NCBI GenBank assembly: GCA_027604685.1
Contig: JADHYX010000075.1
Location: 2,445 to 66,444, forward strand
Reading direction: 5' to 3'
Length of the DNA: 64,000 nucleotides
Origin: Lobulomyces angularis
Taxonomy: Eukaryota; Chytridiomycota; Chytridiomycetes; Lobulomycetales; Lobulomycetaceae
Part shown: in pieces, positions 11,460-23,600 of the stretch
How positions within the stretch are numbered: the stretch's first letter is position 1
How the letters are laid out: every line of letters begins with the position of its first letter
Notes under the pieces: generated by a model
The model's database searches: none
The model's input: only the letters and a program-made list of their open reading frames with translations
Told to the model about the DNA's origin: nothing
Position numbers and translations under genes: made by a program

Positions 11460-13277
11460 ATGGGCATATTAGAAAAGATAGCAGAAATTGAAAAAGAAGT
11501 TGCAAGAACTCAAAAAAATGTAAATAATCATAAATATAAAAAGTTCATAGAAAATTAAATTTTATACCTTTTTTAAAGAAAGCAACAGAGTACCATCTTG
11601 GTCTGTTGAAAGCTAAACTAGGTACCCAACAAATTTTTTTTAAAGAAAAGATTTATATTATTTCTTGAAATCTTAAAATTTTTTTTATTTAATCGATTTT
11701 TACAAATTTTTTAGCGAAGTACAGAGTAATGCTTTTGGAACCAAGTGAGTTTTAAATTAACCAACATTTGTTTTTATTTTATCATAATTAATATTTAGCG
11801 GGGAAAGCAGGACCTAAAGTTCAGGTTTTGAAATAGACAACTTTTAATGGTTTAACTAAAAAAAAAGAATGTTATAGGGTTTTGAAGTTGTAAGAAGTGG
11901 CGACGCTAGAGGTAAAATAAAACGCATAAATGGAGACAATTTACAATGTGAATTTAGTTGCATTAATTGGTTTTCCTTCCGTTGGTAAGAGTACTTTTTT
12001 ATCAAAAGCAACAGGAACAAAAAGTGAAGCAGCGAATTATGAATGTAATTTAAAAATATCATTAATATGATATTAATTTTATTTTGTTTTTTTACTTTTT
12101 TAGTCACCACACTAACGTGTATACCAGGGAAGATCAACTACAATGGAGCGGATATTCAACTTTTAGATTTACCGGGGATTATTGAAGGGGCGAGTTCAGG
12201 AAAAGGTAGAGGAAGACAAGTCATATCAGTTGCTAAAACCGCCGATTTGATTTTAATGATGTTGGATGCTACAAAAGCTGGTAATCAGCGCCATTTGTTG
12301 GAAAAAGAATTAGAAGCTGTAGGAATTAGGATAAATTGTGAAAAACCTAATATTTATTTTAAAGTGAAAAAAGGTAATGTGCATTTTTTTTTTGTTGTTT
12401 AACACAAGTTAAGGTGGCGGGATAAGCTTTAACTCAACATTAAAGTTGACACATCTGAGTGAAAAATTAGTTCAGCAGGTAACATAAAAATTTTTAAAAA
12501 TATATTTTTAATCTCTCTACTTTTTTCATTTTTTAAACTGTTTAAAAAAGTTATTAAAAGATTATAAAATTCATAATGCTGAGATTTTAATTAGAGAAGA
12601 CTGTACTGTGGATGATTTTATTGATGTAGTTTTAGGAAATAGAAAATATATCAGATGCCTTTATTGCTATAACAAGATAGACCAGGTAATTGAGGTCAAT
12701 TTGTACTATCTTTTTAAAACATTATAGATTTCTATTGAAGAGGTTGACAAAATTGCAAGACAACCCAATACAGTCGTTATATCCTGTGAAAATGATTTAA
12801 ATATAGGTAAATAATAAAGTAGTTATGAAAAATAAAAAAACCGTAATTTTTTTAGATTATTTAATTAGCCAAATTTGGAAATATTTAAATTTAATTAGAG
12901 TTTACACCAAGAAAAAAGGTACTTTTTTATATAGTAAGATATTTATATTTTAACATATAACTAGGAGAATTTCCTGATTTTGAAGGAGGGTTAATTTTAA
13001 AAAATGGTAAAATTTGTAAATGAGTTGTATTTAAATTATATATTTTATATTTTTTTTCCAGGAACTACAGTTGCAGGAGTGTGTGAATCAATTCACAAGA
13101 CTCTTAAGGATGAATTTCAATTTGCATTGGTTTGGGTATTTAAACAGTTTCAGTTTCATTTTCATTCTAAATTTTTTTTTTTAGGGTACTTCAACAAAGC
13201 ATTCACCACAAAGAGCTGGGTTATCGCATAAGGTGGAAGATGAAGACGTTATTCAAATAGTTAAAAAGAAAGGATAA
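11460..13277 (+). CDS. DRG1: Developmentally regulated GTP-binding protein 1 (DRG1/Rbg1)
   Basis: Fourteen exons, some as short as 26-43 nt, sum to 1101 nt and give 366 residues, almost exactly the size of human DRG1. DRG proteins are translation-associated GTPases that bind ribosomes together with a DFRP partner. The N terminus ([20 protein letters not shown], then [10 protein letters not shown]) is the typical helix-turn-helix. The G domain shows the P-loop GFPSVGKST, the switch II stretch [20 protein letters not shown], and NKID. The C-terminal TGS domain ends with [22 protein letters not shown], which matches DRG1 rather than DRG2. The many small exons are unusual for such a short gene. 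It lies directly downstream of TBCE. Confidence 0.95.
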
Positions 13278-14548
13278 TTTTGTTAAAATAAAATAAAAAT
13301 AAAAAAGTCCTTTTTAAAAACTTTCAGTCACATTTTTTAAAAAAATTACATCTATTAATGACACGCCTCTAAAGAAAAGTAATAAAAAGTGTTTTAAATT
13401 ATTTTTAACTTATAATTGTTAAATGACGATTAAGTTAATGTTTTTTTATTTTTTATTATTTAGAAAAATACACTAATTAAACTTTATTCGAATTTGTAGA
13501 AGAAAAAAAATAACTTTTTTAAAAACCAAAAAGGAAAAAGAATTTTTAAGTCAAGAAATAGGAGAAAAAATTGGGTTTTTATTATTTAATCATTAAATTT
13601 TGGTGTTCCTATTTTTAAAGAAAAAAATTTTGTTTTTCCAATAAACAAAAAAAGACCACTTGTTGCAAAATTAAAATAGAAAGAAGGATTTTGAAGTTAT
13701 TGTTTTCAGTTATTTTTATATCATTTAATAATTGGTATCGATATTTTAAATTTTAAATTTTTACAGTTTAAAAAATATATTCATTGCAAAACTCACTTTT
13801 TTAATAAAATTAAAATTGGTAAAACAATTTACGTTTTGAGTATAGATGGACAAATACACAAGATTAATTTTAAATTTTGAATGAAAGATAAATTTCTCAG
13901 TAAATTTTACTTAGTAGGTGTTTCTGTAATATGTCCAATTACAGTATGTTACTAACTTACTATTTTAATATGGGTTACCACTTACCGCATTAACTTACAA
14001 CTAGATTCACCTCCTAAATAGCTCATACATTTTTAATATAAAATAAATACCAAAAAAGGTTTAGACATTTATGAGCATTCATGACTATAGACTCAGATTT
14101 TTTGATGAGACATCAACAGAAAAGGTCTAAGTGATATCAATACTGTATCAATAGGTGTTGTTGCATTCTTAAACAGTGCAGATTCCACAGCATAATTTGC
14201 AACTTTTTTCAAAAGTTTTGTATTTTTATTCTGGGTACTTAAAACCTGGGTCCTTTGCACATATGCTCCTTACCAGCTTGAAAGTATAAAATTTTTTAAC
14301 TTTTTTTTATGAACTGGACATAGACAAGCAACAGCCTAAAAGTTTAAATGCGGACAATGAATCTAAGTGATGATTTTGAATATGAATCTTGATTCCTATT
14401 TTAAAATATTAAAAAGTTTCAGAGATGCAGAAGACACTTCCGCCCAATTTTTACAGTATTTAATTTTAACAAAGGGGAAACAAACCTATAAAAAGAGGAA
14501 AATAAAAACACCCTTAAAAATTAAAACAAATAAAAAAAATTATTAAAA
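13278..14548. other. 1.3-kb intergenic stretch
   Basis: No coding signal, RNA gene or clear repeat on either strand. It has many A and T runs and no long open frame. It should hold the DRG1 3' end and the promoter of the secreted Cys-rich gene. Confidence 0.5.
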
Positions 14549-15151
14549 ATGGTTAAAACACTACTCTTCACTACTTTGGCTGTCATTGTTTCTGCTGCAA
14601 GGGACTGTGCTTCAGTTAAAAATAACTGCGTTGGATTACCTGGTTTCGAATGCGTTAATGACTTTTGGTACTATTATATTCACAACCTATTCTAAATATT
14701 AATTTTAATTTCCAGTGTTAGAACTCAAACTCCATCACCTCTAAACAAAAGAGTTCAATATCTAAGATGCTCTGATGATATGAGCGTTTGGGAATGCAAT
14801 CCTGATCAAGAATGTAGAGGAGGTTTTTGCAGAACTCCTTTAGAAAAAAGAGTCCAATATCTAAGATGTTCTGATGATATGAGCGTTTGGGAATGCAATC
14901 CTGATCAAGAATGTAGAGGAGGTTTTTGCAGAACTCCTTTAGAAAAAAGAGTCCAATACCTAAGATGTTCTGATGATATGAGTGTTTGGGAATGCAATGC
15001 TGATCAAGAATGTAGAGGTGGTTTCTGTAGAAATCCAGTCAAAGTTAGTTGTAACGAAAATCAAATTGAAGAAAACGGAGTTTGTCGCAGCTGTAAAGGT
15101 ATGGCCGAATGTTGTGGACTCCCTGCTTTTGCAAATCACCCAAAATGTTAA
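14549..15151 (+). CDS. Secreted Cys-rich tandem-repeat protein
   Basis: Two exons (14549-14667, 14716-15151) sum to 555 nt, 184 residues. The start is followed by a clear signal peptide (MVKTLLFTTLAVIVSA), then a Cys-bearing N-terminal segment. Next come three 33-residue repeats beginning RVQYLRCSDDMSVWECN, each with four Cys in the pattern C-x8-C-x5-C-x4-C. The tail (NGVCRSCKGMAECCG) is also Cys-rich. There is no membrane span, so the protein should be exported and disulfide bonded. I do not recognise the family; small secreted Cys-rich proteins in fungi and parasites are often surface or host-interaction proteins, but nothing here shows that. The repeats are nearly identical at the DNA level. 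Confidence 0.88.
14752..15048 (+). repeat. Three 99-bp tandem repeats inside the Cys-rich gene
   Basis: The sequence AGTTCAATATCTAAGATG at 14752 recurs, with a few substitutions, at 14851 and 14950, a period of exactly 99 bp. Copies 1 and 2 are nearly identical; copy 3 differs at a modest number of sites. Since 99 is a multiple of three, gain or loss of a copy keeps the reading frame. Confidence 0.92.
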
Positions 15152-15594
15152 TTTTTAGCTATAAATTTGAATAGAAAATAAAAAGAAGAAATAAATTATT
15201 TATTAAAAGATATTGTGCAGCAAAAAAGTCTTTAATATTTACAAACTAATATTTAAAATTTATCGAACTCATATCTTCTTCTGTTAATAGGTAGCCATCG
15301 TCATGAATAAAAAATCCATTTTCTCACAATCTTGTGTAAACAATTGAAGCTCATGTTTAATGTTTACTGCTTTTTCTTTGTTGTATTAAGAGAAGCACTG
15401 TTTCTTAAATACATAAATAAATAGAACTTTATTTGCGAAAAATAATTTGGTGAATTCGCCTATAGTTTTATATTTTGATATAAATAATAATTATATTCGT
15501 CCCAATAAAAAAGCATAAAGTTGTACAACAAATTTTAAAAATGTAAATTTTTAATTTACTTTCCACAAAGTTTGGTTGAGATTTTCGGAAACTT
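15152..15594. other. Convergent 3' intergenic stretch
   Basis: Lies between the 3' ends of the plus-strand Cys-rich gene and the minus-strand inositol kinase gene. Two AATAAA-like signals lie close after 15170. No gene seen. Confidence 0.5.
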
Positions 15595-16552
15595 TTAATG
15601 AAGTCTTATGTAACTTTCAATTATATCTAATAAATTTTTTAATCCAAACACTGCTCCTTCATCAGGACCTTCCCCTCTGCAAAAATGACTATGTGCAAAA
15701 TCAATCAACTTCACATCGGTCAAAAATTCTGTTCTTTCCTTAACTTCTGTGAAAGCAAAATTTCCATCATAAATTAATAAAACTGAACTAGAATACAATC
15801 TATATTCTTCTACTTTTAATACTTCTATTAAATTTGAAATTTTGCTTTTAAATTGATTTAATATACTTTTATTAATCAATACTTTGTCTTGGTTAATAAA
15901 AAATGGCTTAAATCCCTCCGAAATTGTTGAAGCACTTAAAGATCGTCCTAATTCCTTTCCAGCTTTAAAACTGGTATTAGATTGAGGGTCCACCACCTAT
16001 TGTTATTTTTTTTTTTTAAGTTTACAATTTTAAAAAATTTATATGTAAGAACTGAATACTTTTAAGCCACATATTCTCATTCCTGTTTCCCTACTAGTTG
16101 TTGACTGTGCTTGATATTCCATTCTTTGCTTTTTTTCTTCACTTGCTGCTTCCCCATACAATCTAGTACCTAAAAGTGAGCAATTTTTTTTAAAATTTGA
16201 AGATTAAAAAAATTTTAAACACCAATAATGCTTTAACTAAAATATAATAAAACATACCTATTTTTATATCAATAATGCAAGGATGTGAGTAGTTTTTCAG
16301 TAAATTTTCCAAAACTACACACTCTTTTTCAACATTATCTTGAGTAATTACTGTTGTACCGTAATATTTCGGAATGTGTTTAATTAACTGGTATTCCTTG
16401 TACTGATTGTATAAGGTTGTATAAAAATTAACTTCTGTTTTTAAACAAGGTTTTGCAATCAATCCACTTTCCAATACAAAAATAGAATCTTTATGCCCAC
16501 CAACTTGGTTATCTAATAATTTCCAATTATTCGCATCCAATTTATCTTCCAT
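15595..16552 (-). CDS. IPMK: Inositol polyphosphate multikinase-like protein
   Basis: Three exons on the minus strand (16552-16258, 16169-16060, 15996-15595) sum to 807 nt, 268 residues. The family phosphorylates inositol phosphates, making IP4, IP5 or pyrophosphates that act in transcription and phosphate signalling. The hallmark P-x-x-x-D-x-K-x-G is present as PCIIDIKIG at the end of exon 1, followed by TRLYGE. The SSLL-type motif appears as YSSSVLLIYDG and the metal-binding IDF as VKLIDFAHS. The early QVGGH matches the nucleotide-binding region. The compact size favours IPMK/ARG82 over the larger IP6K/KCS1, but the subfamily is inferred. The next gene upstream is on the same strand, about 270 bp away. 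Confidence 0.88.
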
Positions 16553-16618
16553 TCTTTTTAAAAGTTTTATTTTTTAAACTTGTTTAAAAAATTTTCATCT
16601 AAAAGTGCAAAGCCTTTC

Positions 16619-16650
16619 TGTCATATACTATTGTTGTCATATACTATTGT
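16619..16650. repeat. Short direct repeat, 2 x 16 bp
   Basis: TGTCATATACTATTGT is present twice back to back in the gap upstream of the inositol kinase gene. Simple tandem duplication; no function suggested. Confidence 0.7.
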
Positions 16651-16824
16651 AGATATTTTGATAATCATCGTTATGAAAAAAATATTCTCAGTATAAAGGA
16701 TAATATCACAAAAGTAAGTAATATGCTACTAATTACAAGATATAAAAGTATTAATATTTAAAAAATGTACTGAAGTTAAAATTAGGTAAAATGTTTAGTG
16801 CTATATAAAAAGAATAAAAAAATG

Positions 16825-17359
16825 TTAATCTTCCTCCATTAAATTGTCCTCTTCAATGTTATCTTCTGAAAAATTATCTTGATCTTCTTTCTCATCATCT
16901 TCGTTTTTTGAATCAACTACTTCTGCAGCTTTTGTGGTGTCATAATAACTAGTCTGAATTTCATTTTTCTTTTCAAGGGCTTCATTATAAGGAATTGTTT
17001 TTGGAAGTATATCTTAAAAAATTTCCTCTGATTATTAAAAAGTTACTAATTTAAAAAAAAAAAATATTATACCTTCTAAAAATTCGAACTGATCTGACTG
17101 CTTCACGCAATTTGCCAAATCCTTATAAAATACAGTTTTTCGTTGATCGGCTTTACTTAAATTATGTGCACTTTGAATAAACATTTCTAAAAACTGTTCA
17201 GCTGCTAGCGAAACGTATGCTAAACTATCTGCGGCTAGATTTATCTTGATTAAAATCATATTGAAAAAGAAGTTTTGGTTTACCAATAACAACACAATCT
17301 TTATCTTCTCTCATGATTTTTTTTATCCTTGCTAATGGAAAAGGTACAGGATTAGTCAT
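16825..17359 (-). CDS. Histone-fold protein of CHRAC / DNA polymerase epsilon type
   Basis: Three exons (17359-17284, 17234-17073, 17012-16825) sum to 426 nt, 141 residues. The N-terminal 90 residues form a histone fold of the NF-YC/CHRAC15/Dpb3 class. The landmarks are FPLARIKKIMREDKDCVV at the start, AADSLAYVSLAAEQFLEMFI in the long middle helix, and RKTVFYKDLANCV in the last helix. Such proteins pair with a second histone-fold subunit in Pol epsilon or in ISWI-type chromatin remodelers. The C terminus is a very acidic tail ending EEDNLMEED, as in POLE3/Dls1-type subunits. Which complex it serves cannot be told from sequence. It shares a 147-bp divergent promoter region with SRP54. Confidence 0.8.
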
Positions 17360-17506
17360 TTGCTGTTTCAAGTAAAGTTTTTAAAAAAAGTTTGGCTAGG
17401 ATCAGTCGTTGTAAAATTCAGGTACTAACAACTCGAACTATTTTTAAATAATTTAAGTGTAACAATTTCATATAAAAAAATTCAATTGCTTTACTTAAAA
17501 TAAAAC
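17360..17506. promoter_or_regulatory. Bidirectional promoter region
   Basis: Only 147 bp separate the divergent start codons of the histone-fold gene (minus) and SRP54 (plus), so both promoters and 5' leaders must lie here. No specific factor site was recognised. Confidence 0.5.
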
Positions 17507-19556
<2,050 letters not shown>

Positions 19557-20061
19557 ACATTTTTTGCATTTTCTTTTATATTAATTTAATATTGAACTAT
19601 TATCATCATGTCTATTTAAAAATTTTTATTTTGTACAAGAAAAATATAGTGATTACATACTATTTATTAATCTTAACTTTACCGAATTTCGCAAAATAAT
19701 TGCAATAACCAGTAAGTTTTAGCTTTTAACAAAAAAAAAAAAACTAAAAAATTATGTACGTTTCCAAGTAATTAAGAAGAAAAATAAAAGATAATTATGA
19801 AGAAAATTAATTTTCAACTTTTTTTAAAAAAAAACCTTTTTGAGGTGTATACAAAAAACCTTGGAATACTTATTAATCTTTGCTACAAATTATACGCTTC
19901 TTAAATTTTTTCTAAATATAAAAAGCACCTGATTTAGCATTTTAGTTTTTTGGAAACTAACAAAAAAAAAAAATTTTTTATTTTTTTTTTTGGATAAGAA
20001 ATTATTTCAAAAATTTTTTACTAGTTCACTTTTTAGTGAGAATTTTTCTCTAAATCTTCTA
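19557..20061. other. Intergenic stretch left of the tRNA gene
   Basis: Very AT-rich, with a run of T around 19980-19992. It contains the SRP54 3' end. No gene seen. Confidence 0.5.
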
Positions 20062-20068
20062 AAAAAAA
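20061..20068 (-). terminator. Pol III terminator of tRNA-Ser
   Basis: Eight A on the plus strand read as T8 on the minus strand, one base past the 3' end of the tRNA, the expected RNA polymerase III stop signal. Confidence 0.85.
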
Positions 20069-20069
20069 C

Positions 20070-20150
20070 GTCGCCTACAGGATTCGAACCTGTGCATTCA
20101 GAGAATAATGGCTTAGCAGGCCATCGCGTTAACCACTCCGCCAAAGCGAC
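20070..20150 (-). tRNA. tRNA-Ser (anticodon GCU)
   Basis: 81 nt on the minus strand. The acceptor arms GTCGCTT and AGGCGAC pair (one G-T). The D arm contains TGGTTAACGC. The anticodon stem ATGGC/GCCAT closes the loop CTGCTAA, giving anticodon GCT for AGC/AGU Ser codons. A long variable arm and a GGTTCGAATCC T arm follow, as in class II tRNAs. There is no intron and no encoded CCA. Confidence 0.96.
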
Positions 20151-20689
20151 TTTTGGATAGAAATAAAATAGGTATTTATGAAGGGAAACTATTGCAGACT
20201 CAGACTCGTAAAAAAAAGGTTACTACAATTAGAGTACAATTTTAAACTAAGCTAGCTCAACCACCAGAACAGATCCTGGCTTAGTTCGTATAAGCGTTTC
20301 AGTAGCTTTATCCTAATGACATATGGGCAGTTGTTAACTACCAATACCTCTAATCTAATGTAAACAATTTTAATTTTGGATATCAATATTTAAAGGTTTT
20401 GTAATTTCATGTATCAACAACCCATTTTTTTTTTTTTTCAAAAGCTGCATTTTTTGGAAGATAAATTATCTAGTAATTTGATAGAGAGCAATCAGTCCTT
20501 TATAATACTTAATTACACTATCTAAAAAAGAATGCTTTCTTAATTCTTTCTACACAGAAAACTTTTAAAAAATATATAGCAAAATTCAGCAGAGTTACTT
20601 AAAATTTAATCATTAGAATTTGTTAAAAAAAAATCACCATATATTTTTTTTTTGTCTATATTCAGCATATTATGAAATTAAAAAAAAAA
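20151..20689. other. Intergenic stretch with one hairpin
   Basis: No gene seen. At 20245-20286 the arms AACTAAGC and GCTTAGTT are perfectly complementary, and an inner CCAG/CTGG pair is nested inside. The hairpin could be a decayed RNA gene, a small RNA or chance. Confidence 0.35.
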
Positions 20690-23600
20690 TTATTGAAATT
20701 CAGGTGTCGTGTTTTGTAATGAAAATTTTTTTAAGCTTTCTTGATAAAATTTTTCTAATTCAGTTTTACTGGAACAAAAACTTTTAAATTTTGAAAGTAA
20801 ACCTTCTGGACTTTCTTCTAGTAAATTTGATCCATTCTGATAATTATTTACATAGCTGGTATTGCTTAGGTTTGTGGATGTAATATTTTTTACTTTGGAG
20901 GTCAAGTACAGCCAATTATTTGTCCAAAGAAATCCCATGCTGTTTGGTTTAATTTGTAAAAATGCTATTCCTGACCGGTGGATCTTTGAAAAATTCAGGA
21001 ATATTTTTTTTTATTTTTTTTTACATATTGGGTATAACGAACTGGGGATTTAGTTGAATAAATTGTAGAGTTTTCAGGAAATTCTTCATCTGCTTCGAGA
21101 TCCAAAAGAAAATCAAATTTTTCTAATATTTCCATCTCAAACCAATATTTGGGTTTGTTTGTAATTTTTTCTTCTAAACATAATGGAACTGATATTACTG
21201 ATTGAAATGGATTATCATCATATATTTCTATAGGTGCTTCTATAATTTTAAGCCCAAACTTTTCTCCAGTTCGAGTCCTTAATATATTTAAATTTTGTTA
21301 CAAAAAAAAAAATATATATATATAAATAATTACCAATTTGAGATCATATCTTGAACTACTTTTCCAGTACAAACCAACCAATTTAAAGAAAAATGATAGC
21401 AATTTCTAGGATTGTACACTAGGAAAGTCAAGCAAATTTATTTTTGATTTTTAAAAAAAATTACCAGTGTCGTAATGCAAAATAGCAGTTTCCCTCTTTA
21501 AACTGGCTTTTTGAGGATCTTAAAGGAATAAAATCAAACAAATAGTAAAAAAATTGATGACAAACACAGAAATTATTTTTATTTTTTTCATATTTCCTTA
21601 CCCATGTCCAGAATCAAGCTTCTGGTTAATTCAATTTTGTCAAAGAAAAACTGATCCATCTTTTGCTTCGATGAATTTTTGTTTAATATTGGTGAAAGTC
21701 TATCAGAATTTGAATTTTCAGTCACTTTTAAATTTCTATTTCCAAACCATCCACTCTTTTCTTTTTCCTTTTGATTTTTTGTTTTAATATATTCCTTATT
21801 CAAATGATAAAAAAAATGACCATCTATGAAATTAAGCCTTTTGTTCTGATATGCATTTTAACAAAAAATTAATTTTAATTAAAGTTTACCATGTGATAGA
21901 AAAGTCCTTTTTGTTGTAATTCAATCCCGAATGCAACAGCTTCCTCTCTGCTTTTTATGTCGGAAAACTTCAATAGCATCCAATCAACGAGTTCACTACC
22001 TTTATAGAAAAAAAATATTAATTCATTGTTATATCATTACATTTTGTTTTTTATTTTTTTAATTTTAACACAAACCTACAAAACAATTTTCATAAAAATT
22101 AAAATGCCACCGCCGCGTTTTAATACTTAGATCTGCAGAATCCTGCATAAGTTTTGATATATTTGAAAGGGAAGAACTTTTTGTCAAAAATTCAGTTGCA
22201 GGATCAAAAAATGAAACTGAGCTACTTCTTCTTTCAGCGCTTTTACTGTAAAAAAACTCTTCAGAAGCTTCTCTTTGCTTTTCTATCTCCTCACAAACAA
22301 ATGCACTCATGTTGAGAGTACTCAGCGAAATGTGTATCTTTTTTTCCAATTTTTTTCCACTCAAGTCATTCTTTGGAATGTACTTTACTTTTTCTAATTG
22401 TTCTACAAATTTATTAAATCCTATAATTCTCAATTCTTCTTCTTCAAGATTTTCATCTTTAGGGTTTAAATTTTGCGGCAAAGTTTCAGTGGGTATCAAT
22501 AAAAATCTTGTTCTCCAAAATCTTAAATTATCCGTCATATTATGTTGGTATCCTGATATTAAATGATCCAGATGATTCCAGTTGTAATACCTATAAATTA
22601 AAACAAAAAAAAAATAAAAAAGGAAATTTAAATCGATATATTTAATGGCAATTTTTATACAACGAATTGGAATAAGAAAAGGTGAAATGTTTCGGAGAGT
22701 AAAATTCCATATTTTTTGGCCATATTGCACAACAGTAATCTTTTACAAAAAAAATTATCAATAATCAGTAAAATTTGGTCAATACTATAAGGCGAAGTAT
22801 TATGAGCAATTTTCTTCACATATCTTTTTACGATAACGTTTTTTGCGGTGTCATAACCAAGTTGATGAACATGGTCTCCAAGAGATAAATAAAAAGTTTC
22901 GTTTTTTGCTTCCTCTGTAACAGGTAATGTTCCTATTGCTGCTATGTCACATACTCCACTAAAATTATTTCTGGGCGACACTGCCAACTGAAAACCTTTG
23001 CGAAAATAAAAAAAATTTTTTTCTTGTTTATTTTACCTTGAGAAAGTCTTTGCGAAACTAACTCAGTTAACAAATCTTCTTTTTCATCTAAAAAAAAAGA
23101 AAATTAAAAACCTTTTTCGTTTTAATATAAAATATTTTACCGATTTCCAAGCCTTCCAACTCTTCCGTTGGTGATATGGTATATGTGTATTCTTCGAAAT
23201 TTTGAAGTAATTCAGCGGATGGAAAAAAATCAGTTGAAATTGGTAAGCATGCTAAATTACAAGTAAAGAATATTTAAGAAATGGAAATAACTAAAAGTAC
23301 CAGGTGTAAGTAAAGATTTCCAGTAAATTAAACAGCATTTATCTTCTTTAATATCCACATCATGCCACTAAAGATTATAGTCAGATAAATGAATCTAATA
23401 AACATTAGTTACGCGTTTTGTTTGAAAGTCAATCGGAATAATATTTTTTCTATCAAAAAAACATTAGCAGATTAAAATATAAAAATTTTTTTTTTCGAAG
23501 TTACGAAGGGTCACAAGGATTGATCTAATAAAAATTTTTAATCGTTTAGATAAAATATTATTTACATAGTTTTGCAAGTTGCTCAGAATTTTGGGTTTAA

